Shown here piece by piece: positions 11,101-23,690 of a stretch of DNA of 64,000 bases. The notes beneath the pieces are model-generated. The model had not been told where the DNA came from and ran no database searches. It saw only the letters and a list, made by a program, of their open reading frames with translations. Position numbers and translations under genes: made by a program. The first letter of the stretch is position 1; each line of letters begins with the position of its first letter. Origin of the DNA: Cymodocea nodosa (lineage: Eukaryota; Streptophyta; Magnoliopsida; Alismatales; Cymodoceaceae); NCBI GenBank assembly GCA_036874045.1, contig JAZBRI010000004.1, positions 2,852,001 to 2,916,000 of the forward strand, read 5' to 3'.

Positions 11101-13249
11101 TTTTATAGGAATTATTTTTAAAAAAATCCGAGACACAGGAAGATTGAATATTTGTAAAAAGTTACAGAAAAGATTTTGTATTTGCATAATGGGGCAATAG
11201 ATACTCCATAATTGTATAAGAAAATATCATAAATTGATAAATAGAAAACTTAATGAAAAGCAGCATAGCCACCACCAAAAAGTAAGAGACAAACATACAA
11301 TTTTAAAAAGGTGGTAGTATGAAGGTGACAAGGCCATAATTCAAAACTCACGATTTTAGGTATGGTTGTAGAAGCTCTCGTAGGTGAATAAGGACATAGA
11401 ACATATTATAACAAAATCAAGGAGATTTCTGGGAACTGTATGTTTGCAGAAAATATTTTTCATAAAACAACTTAATTATAATTATTCCATGGAGCAATTT
11501 AACTTGGTGACTTTTGCATTTTTTTCCTATCTTTTGATGGAAATTTGTGCAGTACCAAAACCTACAGTACACCCAACATTATCTCAAAGGTTTCCAGTAT
11601 ATAAAGGTTTTAAAGCCAGAAGTTTGATAAAATTTTATTATTTAGAAGGCATCAGGGAAAACATCAGAGAAGACTCCCATGTGGTGAGAAACTACAGTAA
11701 TATGGACTCCCATAAGCATATGTTTTAAGCTACACGATTCTAGTAACATTATCTCAAAGATTTTAAGCATATGTACCTCAAAATTCAAATAGAGCATGTA
11801 TATGACAAGATTCTAGTAAAACTTTGTTTCCAAATGGGCAAAAAAAATGTTTTCTTTTTTCATTTAAAAAAAAGCAACATGATTGATATCATCTTGTGAA
11901 GAATAAACCATTAGAAGCCTCAAATTTCCTATAATAATTGATATATTGGCAAGATAGCATTGTTTATCTGTCATAAATTTTTTTAAGGGATATTTCTACC
12001 AACTCAAAGATAATGCTGTTAACTTGTATTAAAAACATAATTATGCTTTACATATATGCAATGTAATTAACTAAATATGTAAAATAATAAACCTTCTAGA
12101 GGAGAATCTCACTTTTAGAGCTAGAAGAAGCAAAAATGTCTCAACGGAATAGAATCCACGATCAACGAAATCCCCCAAAAATAGGTAATTTGTCTTTGGG
12201 CAATCACCTCCAACTTTGAATAGCTCTTTCATGTCATAAAACTGGCCGTGAATGTCACCACATATCTACATACATAATTCAAAAATGAACTCGGTTTTCA
12301 ATAACAAAAACTCATATTTTCGTTGTTTCACTCATACTCTAAAAAATACAATTTCTTGAAGCTTACAAGGGGCCAAAACCGAAGATAAAATTTTTCCGTG
12401 CAACTATGCAAGTACATGTAATAGTGTAACAAGACAAAGGATGTGCATATCAGATATTTGAAAGAAGGAATTACCCTCTTTAATTTTACCATAAAGGACT
12501 TCGTATACGAACATTTCAAAAGAAAATCACCTATTCGTTCTACGTGACAAAATAAAAATAAATTTCTTCTGAGTTCGTCCGGGATTTAATCATTACAGAG
12601 ATATCGTCTTAAAGCAGACAATTATCAGACAAAATAAAATCCCTTTCATTACAGAAGTCATAATTTTCCCTGGTTTGTGTGATATCAACAATGTCAATAT
12701 GGCCACCGCTCCGATAGTCAATTGTGTGCTACCGACTGTCCACTGGCCTCTAGTGGTAGATGAAATATTTTTATGTGACAGCAAAAAAGAGACGTTGTAT
12801 ACCAATCTGATCTTTTACCATCAAAATCTCTAATTGGATGAGTGAACGAAGAATACAACAAGTGGAAAGTAGGAAATGGGGATGTAGCAAAAAGAAGCGT
12901 TGCTTGGGAGTGGAGTGCTCCCCACAGAACCTTGAAAAACTGGATTCCAAGAAAAATCCCAAACCTTCGAATCACGGGAACAATCGTCCAATCAAACAAC
13001 AAAACCAGTACTATAAAGAAGAGACGAGACAGATGGGGAAAGCCGGCACAATACTAGTAAGTACAACAGAGAAATGGGATGAGTAGAAGAACAGGTCTGC
13101 GAACTGACGGTGACGGGGGCATCTACTCGCTGGACGTTGCTTTCCTCGACGAGAATCTCCATGGCCTTGAGGCATAGACTCTTGACCTCCGCCTCCGTAA
13201 GAGGCTCACATCTCTTCAACTGCTCAATCTGCCTATCCAAGTCCGACAT
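5168..13249 (-). CDS. PP4C: Serine/threonine protein phosphatase 4 catalytic subunit (PPX/PP4C)
   Basis: PP4C is a metal-dependent Ser/Thr phosphatase of the PP2A-like group. In plants (PPX1/PPX2) it works with R2/R3-type regulatory subunits. Eight exons: 13249-13109, 12265-12113, 6373-6311, 6240-6155, 6056-5981, 5906-5638, 5380-5302, 5218-5168. All introns are GT-AG and the phases close to 305 aa, the family length. The N-terminus [17 protein letters not shown] is typical of PP4. Catalytic motifs are all present: GDIHGQ (D51, H53), GDFVDRG (D79, D82, R83), RGNHE (N111, H112), VHGG (H161) and CRAH (H236), then SAPNYCYR. The last exon encodes only 16 residues, ending in the PP2A-family methylation tail DYFL. 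Intron 2 is 3.8 kb longer than the rest of the coding exons and introns 3-7 combined would suggest (5.7 kb in all) and is full of repeats. Exon 1 and its flank are GC-rich, as expected for a promoter-proximal region. Confidence 0.96.
7158..7690. repeat. 185-bp tandem repeat, about 2.8 copies, in PP4C intron 2
   Basis: A 185-bp unit recurs head to tail. The landmark GGGAATGATG occurs near 7212 and again 185 and 370 bases further on, each followed by ATGAAGGATCAAAAGC and later by CCAAGATTTTCTTCC. The first unit starts partway in and the last breaks off near 7690. Copies 2 and 3 are closer to each other than to copy 1. Short reading frames in the units are by-products of the repeat. It has no recognised transposon ends and lies in the large second intron of PP4C. 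Confidence 0.9.
8134..8701. repeat. 284-bp tandem duplication, two nearly identical copies
   Basis: Copy 1 is 8134-8417 and copy 2 is 8418-8701. Both start AACCGCAAACA and end AGAGGGAATAC. By eye I find one difference, an early T in copy 1 that is C in copy 2. Both contain the same 72-codon open frame, which has no recognisable product. The near identity implies a very recent duplication or an assembly duplication. The sequence looks like part of a degenerate repeat and sits in PP4C intron 2. Confidence 0.92.
9678..11001 (-). mobile_element. Miniature Ty1/copia-type LTR element (non-autonomous)
   Basis: Two direct repeats of about 150 bp, at 9678-9827 and 10850-11001, both run from TG to CA (TGTGA...TAACA on the plus strand). 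Read on the minus strand, the 5' LTR at 11001-10850 is followed at once by TGGTATTAGAGCC (10849-10837), a copia-type primer-binding site complementary to initiator tRNA-Met. A purine tract CTTGAAGGAGAG comes just before the 3' LTR. Flanking 5-mers AAGAA and AATAA agree at four of five bases. The roughly 1-kb interior is low-complexity and holds no gag or pol, so the element is a TRIM/LARD-like fossil dependent on others. It looks structurally whole but the LTRs are visibly diverged. It lies within PP4C intron 2, in the same orientation as the gene. Confidence 0.82.
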
Positions 13250-16200
13250 CTCCTCCCACTCAGCGATACCGTCGCCGCTGGCCGGTCCCGCTACGCGCCT
13301 ACGCCCTCTTTCCGTCCCCGAATCCCTCCCTCCCTCCGCATCTCCGACGGAGCGTTTGCGCCACTCCTCCCGTACTTTTCGCCGCCTCCCGTTTTCCAAC
13401 AGGTAATTCTTCGGTGCCGTGGGCCGCTGCGACAGGGCCGTGGGCATACTGGCCGTGATGGGCTGCTGGTGGCCCAACCATGCAGGTGCATTGCGTTTCT
13501 TAATCTATTTTTATTTATATAATAAAAATTAATATTATTTCTACCGAATCATCGAGAATATCTCCTTGGTATTCTCTAAAATTTTAAATCTTACTTTTTT
13601 TAAGACATAAAATTTTACTTTTAATAGAAGGTTTGTACCTTCTAAAATGCTGGAAATTGAAAAGTTCAAAATAATTTCTCAATATTCTAATATTTTATGT
13701 CATACTGAAAAGTTGAAAATTTTTTCTAATTTTCTAAGAAATAAAAGCCAATGAAATTCTGACTTTCAGACTATATGAGGTCTAAAAGTAGGGAAAAAAA
13801 AAATTTGATTGCTCACCAGTTTGCATGGACCTCATCTGCTTACTAATTATCTTGGGAAGGTGACCATGCAAGATATTCCAATCATCTTCTCTATCTCATA
13901 CACAAGGGTTTAATACGAAGGTGCACACTCAACGACTCACCCTTTCAATTGGAGGAGCGTGTGGCATATGTAGGTGATAGTATTCAAGCACACGTGAGGA
14001 AAGAGGGCAATTGCTCAACTATGATGTGCAAGATTGCATGCATCTACACACAAAACTCCATCAATTGAGTTGTTGGATTCCAGTCATTGATAGTGAGGAG
14101 ATAACTATGATCAGTGCAGGTAGGGAGAGAGTGTTGGTGGCTGCAACATCCACGTAACAGAAAGTGGCAACGTATGCGTGAGTTCCAATGACACGTTCAA
14201 ACTCTGATGCCACGGGAGGTGGCGTTTGACGAGGTCTGTATGTGAAAAGGGAGAGGAAGGGAGGTTTTGTGAAAATTAAATTTTAGTATTTATAGTATGT
14301 TTTTCTATTGTTCAGTCTAAAAATAGTATTTCTATTTATTATTCTATATCTGTTGATGATTATTACACTATATAGTTGACATTGCATAGTATTATTGATT
14401 AATGTCAAACATTACATGATTATTATGATAAATACAGATTATTGCATTTCATATTGTATTTCAATATTTTTTATTTATCTTTTTTAAGATTTATGATTAT
14501 AAATAATTAAAATATATATTTTATAAGTCAAATTAATTTTTTTAATTATAAGTAATTTAAAAAAAAAATTAACAATTATATATTTTTTCTAACTTTTTGA
14601 TCATGACACAAACACTTTTAAATTTTACTTTACGACTTTCTGATTCTTTTTTTTTTTTTACTTTTTAATTCTTAACTTTTCTAATTTTTCGTTTACTAAT
14701 TTTTTTAAATTTTTAGATAGCACAAACAGACTCTTAATATAAATCTATAAATTATTATTGAAATCCCTTCCAAATGAGATCAATAGCTTGCAAAAATCTC
14801 TAATAATTAATAATGATAATTTCAAAATGAACAACTCAAATCCTAATTCCACTCTTCCAAGGAAATTAGGCAGATGAAGTTGAAGAGGTAGAAAATAAAT
14901 AATCACTGTCTACACTATATTAGCCTTTTTATTTCTTCGATCACTTTACGAGTTTTGGATTCTATCGTTAATTGTATTTTCATAACTAAGGTATTTCTTC
15001 AATAATATTTATCTAACTAAGGTATATATGTATTAAAAATATATATAATGATAGCTATAATTGTTTTATCTGTAATTATAAATCTCATCTTATATTTATT
15101 TAAGAATCGTTCTTGGTTACTTTTAAGGTACCCAATGAGTTGCTATTTGTAGTTTACTTTCGATATTAGAGATTAAATTGATCAATATTCTTTAACATGT
15201 CTATAAATCGAATTTCAATTGGCTCAAATGATCAGACATTATTAATTAGCATGACTGCAATGTTTTTATCTGTATGGATTCTTTAGAGATGCAAATGTCA
15301 TTTTTTATCTTTCTCCCCTTGGGTGTATGCTTGAATTAGAAGGACCAGAACAAAATGGAATCATTATTTTTTTTCCCATTTGTTTCGATTAATTTAACTG
15401 CAGAGAAATAAAAAAATTTTGATGCTTAATGCTAATGGACAGAAGAGTCATCAGCACATCACATTCACATTTTTTTTTTCCCCTCCTACATGGAACCACC
15501 CATTCTTTAGTTATATTTGCATCACATTTGCATCTAGATTTAGTATCATTACCTTGGTGTATGTAAATTTTAAGACCCACTTGGTACCTTATCCTTTAAA
15601 CAAAACATTTCCTTTAGTTCATTCTTTAAAAAAGCATGGGGTAGAAGCCACTGTGATTTTTTTGTTTGATTTTTCCTTTTGCAAGGAATCAAATGTTTAC
15701 ATCATCTATCACTATAATTACAGAATATTAAATAAGTCTTTAGTTTTTTTTTCTTGACTTTTTTATCTTTCCATTTTTTAACATTCTATTTTGTCATCTA
15801 TCTTAAGATCTATTTAGACTATTTACATGTATGTCATCAAAAAAATTTCACAATTACTTTAATTGAATGTCATTGAAAATTTTTTTATTTTGCTTTGATA
15901 TCTCTATCATTATCTCTATATACATTAATTCTAGTAAAATTATAAATTTTTAGTGATATATACAAGTAAACTTGAGTTTTAGATAACATGAAATGAAAAA
16001 ATCTAGAAGCTTGCTTTTGGTGACATTTTCTTTAGTTGGTAATGAATTTAGTATAGATTATTAAGATCAAGCATGTACACATTAGCTGTTAATTAATTGT
16101 TATCTAACTCAAAATAGGTGTGGTAGTGATCAACCCAACCTGTGATCAGATCAGTTTACAATTAACATTACTTGATCAATGTTTCATTTAATCAATTTAA

Positions 16201-17370
16201 TCTAATTAGTCAATCTAAGAAAGAAAAAATATATTTTATTATTTTTAAATTATATATTTGATAATAATATTATTCAATTTATGTTAAGATATGCTTTAAG
16301 TGGAACGATGAAAATGATAAAGAAAGAAGTTGAATCAATTAAATAATAGAGGTAATTTATAATTATTGATTGATTAAATACATCATGGATGATAAACAGT
16401 TAATCACTAATTACAATAACATTTATTAGATAAATTAACAACCAACAATTTATTTACCAAGTCAATCCACTGAATAATAATCCTTGTGCAGCCCTACTTT
16501 GTATTGCATATGTATGATTGAAAAGATTTTTTTTCTTTTTTCTTTTCATGAATTGTAGGAGTCACATAATAAAAAGCAGAAGGCATGGTTAGTCTTAATG
16601 TGGCTTGAATTTAAAATTAGGAAAATCATTGCAGCAAAAAATTAAAAAGGACAAGACAATTAATTCCTGAACCAACCCTAAGGTTATCACATTCTCATTG
16701 CTGTTCATAGATAACAACTCTTAATTATTTCTTTCTATATAACCAATTGCACTTCAAATGATACACAAATTACCTGGAAAAAAAGTGTACTCAACAAAAC
16801 AAAAACAAAAAAAAAACTCCTGGCCTAGAAGTGAGATTGCAGTTGGAGTGAGGAATGACATTTAGAATATTTGCTGTGTTTTCATTTGCAGCCAACACAA
16901 GCAGAATCTGACTGGTAACATATATGACTATAGCCCACAACATAGAACTAGATGATCAGGGGCATTCTTGTAGCATTGTACATGAACAGACATACTTGAT
17001 CTGGAAAAGCATCATCTACCATGGCATGTGGAGAAAAAAATTAAAATTACATTTAAAATACCTGAAAATAAGTATTGTTTCCTAGGCATGAAAATCCTCA
17101 GATGGGAAACTTCTCAAAAAACATTACTGGTTCACAGCACATTACCATTTAAGAAATGGACTTAAAATACAAAGGAGATTTGGATAAACTTGGCTATAGT
17201 ATTTCTTGTTCAGATACAAATTGAAAGAAGGGGAAAAGGCAAATAGGCTCCTTCATTTGCTCTGAATTTATGGACATCTAGAAAACAAATTGAATTATCA
17301 GAGAACAAACCCTTCCATCTCCCATTTGATGAACATCAATCTCAGCATCTCCATGTGGAAAAAAAAAATT
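13250..17370. other. Intergenic region between PP4C and RhoGDI
   Basis: The first 250 bases or so are GC-rich and should hold the PP4C 5' UTR and promoter. The rest is strongly AT-rich. A terminus-like stretch at about 14715-14745 (AGCACAAACAGACTCTTAA) resembles the end of Tourist/hAT-type miniature elements, but no partner end was found. RhoGDI 3' UTR sequence is expected just below 17371. No coding segment or RNA gene was recognised. Confidence 0.5.
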
Positions 17371-20010
17371 TCAGCTTTCTGTCGATAGCCAATCTTTTCG
17401 TATATCAAAAGTGTAGTTGATTTGCAGGTAACACTTGCCATCATCATCAATAAACTGAAATGTTTGCAGAAAACAATAATTAATCGATATTAATAAGATG
17501 CAATTAGAAAAGAGGAGAAAATCGTGTGCCTAAGTAAGAATGTTCTTATAATGTTATTGTAGAAAAGGAGGCTCTCACTAATGTAAGATTTAAGAAGAGT
17601 CCAATTGTACCTAACATCATCTCTATGAATAGATGTTATTTCCTAGAATTCAAGCATGTGATCTCTAGGTTGCAATGAAGAAAATTTAAGTCTCATTGCC
17701 ACACCCTACTAAGGGAAAAACATAATGCATGAGACTTTCACTAATATAGGATATAGAAATGTTTCAATTACATGTAATCATAATTCTTCTATAAATGAAG
17801 AGAGTGCTTCTTAGGATTCAAACTCAATACCACCAAATCACTATAGAACTATTTTATTGGTGCAGGAAGGCTCGCCATCCTCTTATAGTGTTATCAATTG
17901 TCATGCTGATAGAAAAACTATATGGCCATTCATATATGCCAAAAAGGATGGAGGAAGGTCAAAAACTACATGGTGAAGAAGGATATAAAATTAACATAGA
18001 ATATTGTGTTGAATACAAATAAAGAGGGAGAAAGAATTCATGTCGAGGACCTCATATGGTTGAATACCTTAGTGCTGGTGATTTTATGGTCATTCATTCA
18101 GATGATAACAAGATCAAAATATGATTCAATTATGGATGTGAGAAAACATCCTTTGCAACTAGTTTTGTTCCCATACTTCTCAAAAAAGAGATTTAACTTG
18201 CCAAGAAGAAACATAGAGAAGGTTCAAAAAGAGCTTCTGCAGTTTTTATGGCAAGTCCCTCTGCAGAAAGCTTGAACAGATGAAAAGGATAAAGACTCAC
18301 AATTAACAACAAATTGAAGTTTAAAAAGAAAAATATCAGCGGCAGCAGCTAAACAAGTTGAGTAAGTGAGGTTCTAACTCTTCTAAAATAAACTACATTT
18401 TCTACTGATCTTTCCTTCAACTCTTCTTTTCCATTTCCTTTCTACATTTATCAACCGAACATTACCAAACACTTCTTGAATCTATAGTTTTCTCATGTGA
18501 CGGAGAAATTTAAGACCATAGATTCTAATATATATTTTTAATACATTGTTTCATCCTAAAAACAAAAAATACTTTGTTTCATCCAAACAAACCCTAAGTT
18601 TTTCCCTACCACACTAGCCAATAGTTGTGTGTAGTGTTTTCTAAATACCAGATTTATTATCCATTCTAGTAGACGCACAAGAACAGCATATGGCTTGTAA
18701 TTGATTATGGAATTACCCTTGTTCTAGCAGAGTACGAGCCCCTTGCAAATATACCAGATGGTGTTGTCTCCTCGGCCATCTCAAACACGTATGGTTCAGC
18801 CTGAGGACTAAAGGTACCAAGCATTTCCTTGGTGCGATCAACTGAGATGGCATCTCATCAAGTTAGTTGCAAATTAGAAGCAAAAATAAAACCAATGTTT
18901 AAAAGGAAGTAGGTGGCATTTGAAGAAGATAAATATAAATATCGAAGGTCCCCTCAATCTCACATTACTGGAGGGAGTAAACTTACCTTTAATACCAGTT
19001 TTCCAAACTGCATTGGTGTATCTCAGTCCACAAACAATATTGTTGCTGACAGAGAATGTGAACTTGAGTCTGTATTGGCAACCTTCTTTTAAAGAAAACC
19101 AGGAACCCTTGGAGTTGGGAACTGGAGGAATTGGAAGAATAATATCTGGTCTACCAGGAGATAAGATCGAGACTCCCAAGATCTTAACTTCTGGATCCAA
19201 AGTTTCTGGAACAATGAAGGAATCCATTAACCACATTTCTACTTCTGTTTATTCCATTGTCATGCATATACTAATTTTATCACAGAGACAATTTCTTCAG
19301 TAGTTTTTCTGAGACGTGCCCATTCCCACTGGTGAAATGGGAAGTAAAACCAATATTTTCATCTCGGATTACTCAAATTCCACGAAGGGGAAATCAGAAA
19401 TATAAATGGATCACATACAAATGTGAAAGGACCGACGGAACCAAAACACTTTTTGAAAAAGAAATATTTATGGAATTACAGAAAGAAGGGTACAAGGTAA
19501 AGCCCCAGATGGAGACAAGATCAGCTTATATTGAAACATGAATCCCTAAAATTTCTCAGTAGATATGTGCATGAAAATTATGAAGACCACAAAACGATAT
19601 TGCTCAACGAACAACCAGAATGGAAAGCCAAAGAAGGGCAGATTCATTCGTTGATTACCTCCCACATTTTCCAAATCCACGCTACCCAGGAGTTGTTCCT
19701 TCCACCTCCTCAAGCTCTCATCATCCTACAGATCCTTAGAGTTTGTGAGTACTCAACGACTAACAAAAAACAAAGAGAACAAAAGAAAATTGTGTCCAAC
19801 CTTGTCTTTCTCCAGCTGATCCTTGAGGCTGACCTGTGGTCCGACATCGATGTTCTTGGGATCCTTGCCCTCGTCATCCTCCTCCTCATCCTCGGCTCCA
19901 TTCAAAGAAGCCTCGCTCATCTGCCTGTTCAACCTGTCTTCCTCGTCCCCGGCCTCGCCAGTCTTCCCCTCTTCTCTGCGTGCGGCGTCCTCCCCCTCCT
20001 TCAGACCCAT
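17371..20010 (-). CDS. GDI1: Rho GDP-dissociation inhibitor (plant RhoGDI)
   Basis: RhoGDI binds prenylated ROP/RAC GTPases in the cytosol, keeps them GDP-bound and extracts them from membranes. In Arabidopsis the SCN1 member confines ROP activity to root-hair initiation sites. Five exons: 20010-19801, 19725-19659, 19205-18987, 18841-18717, 17454-17371. The phases close to 234 aa, close to the usual 240. Residues 1-70 are an acidic flexible arm that includes LNRQMSEASL and VSLKDQLEKDK. Exon 2 gives DDESLRRWKEQLLGSVDLE, the helical regulatory arm. From about residue 93 the immunoglobulin-like fold follows with KGSWFSLKEG, NNIVCGLRYTNAVWKTG, MLGTFSPQAEPY, ARGSYSART and CYLQINYTFDIRKDW. The start is the first ATG in frame; an upstream TTG codon is not used. 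The 5' UTR side carries GGA and GAA microsatellites. Intron 4 (18716-17455) holds SINE-like repeats. Confidence 0.95.
17568..17860. repeat. Pair of SINE-like repeats in RhoGDI intron 4
   Basis: Two diverged copies lie head to tail, at about 17568-17700 and 17728-17860. Each has a segment like CTCTCACTAATGTAAGATTT, and about 85 bases later a segment like TCCTAGAATTCAAGCATGTG. The latter resembles the reverse complement of a tRNA-derived box B, as in plant Au-type SINEs, where a gene-orientation GGTTCGAATCC is expected. Poly-A/T tails and target duplications were not identified, so the family call is tentative; the duplication itself is clear. Confidence 0.4.
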
Positions 20011-20403
20011 GTCCTTCAAACAGACAGAACCGGCCTAAAAGATATGCAAAATGTATTAGGCTCAGAATGAAAGAAAGAACTCTTCTTTTCTTCCTGTCGC
20101 AGAAAAGAACAGATTTTGGACAAAAAGATAGTGTGCCCACCAACGGTCGAAACAGAAAGAAGACAGAACAGAGAGAAACCAGGAAGAACGGACGGGAAGA
20201 TAAGGACCCAGAAAGAAAACGTAGGCAGTGAAGAAGAAGAAGAAGAGAAGATGGGTATGCTATTCTTCCTTCCTCCTACCCCCTCCGTTCTGCATCTGCT
20301 GGTTTGGGAGAGCGAAAGAGGAGGAGGAGATTGGAATCTAGCTGTGATATTGAAATGCGAGAACGGGAGAGGTGGAGAGATCGTGAGGGCCGCAACTCAG
20401 ATG

Positions 20404-20442
20404 TAGGAGGAGGAGGAGGAGGAGGAGGAGGAGGAAGAGAGG
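20404..20442. repeat. GGA trinucleotide microsatellite upstream of RhoGDI
   Basis: About ten GGA units (CTC/TCC on the RhoGDI strand) run without interruption about 400 bp upstream of the RhoGDI start codon, and a shorter GAA run lies near 20231. CT-rich microsatellites are common in plant promoters and 5' leaders. No function can be assigned from sequence alone. Confidence 0.85.
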
Positions 20443-23105
20443 TGGCAATAACAACGCCATGGGCGGGAGAGAATTAACGGAGGAAATCTACCCATTGACC
20501 ATTTCCTTTTTTCCTCGAAATGGCGCCTTCTTGGGATTAGAGTAAACTCAGGGAATCTCATCTTGCACTCGCCAATCATTGGAGGCCAGAACCATCCCAC
20601 CCCGGTTGGTCGGCCTTGATCGATCCGTGTACCATGAAACATTTTGCATGGACATCCGACATCGTCCGTTTGATCGTACGACATCACTAAAATAAGAGTA
20701 GCGATATATTACGATATTCGTAAATAAGATTACGATTCGCAATATTTATGGTTAAAAAAGTCCAGGTAAGTGAGAGAGAAAAATATATATCATTAATTTA
20801 TAATATTTACGAATGATAACAAATAAAATTTTATCGTACGATCAACGGCGACGATTGAGACTTTCACAAGATCAACGACGACGACGAGCACTCAAACAAA
20901 CATTTTTTCTTTTATCCATTGTAATACTCGTGTTTTTTTTATGAAATCTGTCTTAAACAGACAATTAAATATAGACTGCCCTTCTAAAATTTTATATTAC
21001 CATGTGTCTTGTGTTATAAATATCTATTTATCCATATATCATCTCAAAATTTAACGTCATATTAAGACGTCGTTTTTTTATTTAAATCGGTATAATGCAT
21101 GTGCAGATTGTAGGATATATATGATTTAAAGGATGCTTATATTTTTTACAATTATATAATAAATTCAATTACCCAGAAATTGTTATAATGACTCCAATGT
21201 TACTCAATTGATCAAGCCAACTGCATGTACTCCCGTCCTACCAACACAAAGAAACCCTAAATAAAAATTATGATTATGTTTAGAGGTAGATTAATTTATG
21301 ATAACTTGAAGTTACCTTTAACGATAAAAGATAACAGCGTTTTTTGTACTCCATTGGAATGTCAAAGTTCGAAGCCCCCAAAAAAGTGATTTTTGTTACA
21401 AAAAGTTATATATTTTAGGGCATCATATCTATTAATAAACAAAATGAGATGAGGATTATTCTTGAATATTCGCCAAACTAATAATTTTCCCAACAGTAAA
21501 TGCCCCATGACGTTTATCACAAGGGATTTTTCTTGGAATCTTTGAAGTTGTTGGTATATTCCTTAAATCATGATACTATCTTACATATCTTTAGATAATA
21601 TCTCATTACAACACGATTTGATCGTGTCATTGACCAAGATAACATATTTAACAAGTTATATGAGGATAATAATCTAGTAACAAATAAAACAACAAGTGAA
21701 AGTAACAGACAAAGGCAATGATTAGACAACAATGAGTAAAACTTAACAACCTACGATCGAAAAAAATTTTAACCGCAAGCAAAAGTCTAGAGAGGTACTT
21801 CATAAACGAATGATAAATTTCAATCAATTTTAGATATGACTCCAACCTTAGATGACCAAGTCTACACTTAAACGACACATGATATTACCAATTTATAAAG
21901 AGATGTTGAACATTTACTATTAGTTTGAACTTTAAGTATAATGGTAATACTAAATATTAACAAATGGTGTCAGAGTTAAGTATTATAGATTCAAATCCTC
22001 ATATACACTCACAAGTACACGTGATTAAAAGGAGATTGTTAAAATGCCAACCATATGTTAGAAGAGAGTGTCTCATGTGCAGTTAATAGAAAAATTCTTA
22101 ACCTTGAGTAAAGGTCTAAAGAGATGCTTCACGATCGAATGATGATTCTGAATCAATCTTAAGTGTGACTTCAACCTTAGATAATCAAATTCATACTCGA
22201 ACGACATATGGTACTATTAACTTATAAAAAAGTTTTAAACCTTTAATTCAAACTTTTGACATAATGATAGTATCAAATTCCAACAACTTATACCAATCGA
22301 TCGTTACTACCAACCTTAGTACCTTATTTATTTCTAACCTAATAATAGAAAATAATACTTTAAGCTATAAAAAATGACAATTTTTTACCGTATCCTCCTA
22401 ATTATACAATAACTTGATGATTCACAATAATTTAGAGTGCATAATGATTATTTAAGTTAATTTATAGAAATACGTTGTCATTTTTTGGTGATCATTTCTC
22501 TAGGTATTATTTATATATCAACCATTTTTTAGACAATGTCACAGTTTAAACAGTGAATGAGAAAAAAAAAAAAAAAATTATTTCTACATTTTGTTTGAAA
22601 ATCGTGACTTATTTGTATATACTAAATTAGAATAATCACCGTCAAAGTGACGTAGAACGTTGCCAAGAAATATAAAATGGCTAGGAAGATGATTTGTATT
22701 CTAATATAATAGTGCAATTTTGTTATTAACAATATTTGGTGATGTGTTGATGATGATGAAACCATCATTGTGATGTCCATGACGATGTAATTATATTGAT
22801 AATAGGCATCATCGATGTAATAATCAACGACGCTCGTCAGCAAAAGGCATGCACAACATTAAAATTTATTAAATACAGAGGGTATCTTGGTAATTTCATT
22901 TTCTCGAAACACATCTATCTTACGTAGAACTGGTGCAGAACTATGTCAAAAAATTAATATATTGTTACAGTATTGAAATCGTTCTGACACTCTCGTTATC
23001 GTACGATACAGAGGTGTTTACTTTAACTCCGCTTAAATATTTGTTAAACACATCTTAAATAGCAACGACTAGCATTTTGTATGGTTTATTTTTCATTACA
23101 TTAAA
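20443..23105. other. Intergenic region upstream of RhoGDI
   Basis: AT-rich DNA follows the RhoGDI promoter region. Apart from the TRIM-like element near 21720-22285 I recognise no gene, RNA or transposon. The open frames here are short and lack family features. Confidence 0.45.
21720..22285 (+). mobile_element. TRIM-like miniature LTR element
   Basis: Two diverged direct repeats end at 21962 (ATATTAACA) and 22285 (ATTCCAACA). They share segments such as CTCCAACCTTAGATGACCAA and its counterpart CTTCAACCTTAGATAATCAA. Right after the first lies TGGTGTCAGAG (21965-21975), a copia-type primer-binding site. The second starts TGTTAAAATGCC at 22037 after the purine tract AAAAGGAGAT. The interior is only about 75 bp and non-coding, which fits a terminal-repeat retrotransposon in miniature. 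The 5' boundary of the left LTR is uncertain because that part is badly diverged. It is a broken, fairly old fossil. Confidence 0.65.
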
Positions 23106-23339
23106 TGTTGAAATTGATTAAAAAGATCAAGTTTTAAATTTAAGTTCTATTAGTTACAAAAAATTAAAAAAGAGGTTAAGAGCGAAAATGGTGAAGTTAT
23201 TGAATCTTTAAAATACTATAAATAGAGGTGATTAGAAGTATAAAAAATACAGAATATCAATATTTGATCACCTGAAATAATCTACCATCGAAGTCCTTAA
23301 ATCGCGAAGATCAACAGTGTTATTAGAGCAGGTTCCCTA

Positions 23340-23690
23340 ACACTCATGCACGGTTCGCCGATGCCCTTGCGTGCCTCTATTGCTCGTGCACGCAACTTCG
23401 CCACTCACACGCGTGCAACCACTGCTCTTGCACGTGCCTCCACCACTTGCTCGCACACCCCCGTCGCTTGCACGCACCTTCGCTGCCAATGTGCATCTCC
23501 TCCACTTGTGTGCACATCCCTGCCACTAGCGTGTGCACCCCTGCCACTCACGTGCACACTCCTATCGCTTGCATAGGTGCCTTGGCCACTCATGCGCACC
23601 CCTGGTGTTCATGTGCGCACACCTCTACCACGACACCTACACTCGCTCGCGCTCTGCTTCCACGCACGACCGTCATCCTCCATGCATAAG
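23340..23690 (+). repeat. GC-rich imperfect repeat array in the copia leader
   Basis: About 350 bases of GC-rich DNA sit inside otherwise AT-rich sequence. Short units resembling GCACCCCTGCCACTCACGTG recur at intervals of about 20-30 bases with much variation. Translation in one frame gives a repeating Cys-Thr-Leu-Pro pattern, a by-product of the repeat. It lies between the 5' LTR and gag of the copia element, so it is probably part of the element leader. Confidence 0.7.

Noticed and set aside
13110-13406. 98-codon plus-strand frame
   Set aside because: It is the antisense shadow of PP4C exon 1 and its GC-rich upstream region.
13599-14760. Possible MITE with one terminus-like word near 14720
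   Set aside because: No matching inverted end or target duplication was found upstream.
17795-18275. Two adjoining plus-strand frames of 75 and 89 codons
   Set aside because: They lie in RhoGDI intron 4, start inside a SINE-like repeat and show no family motif.
19531-20231. Plus-strand frames of 179 and 131 codons
   Set aside because: They are antisense to RhoGDI exons 1 and 2.
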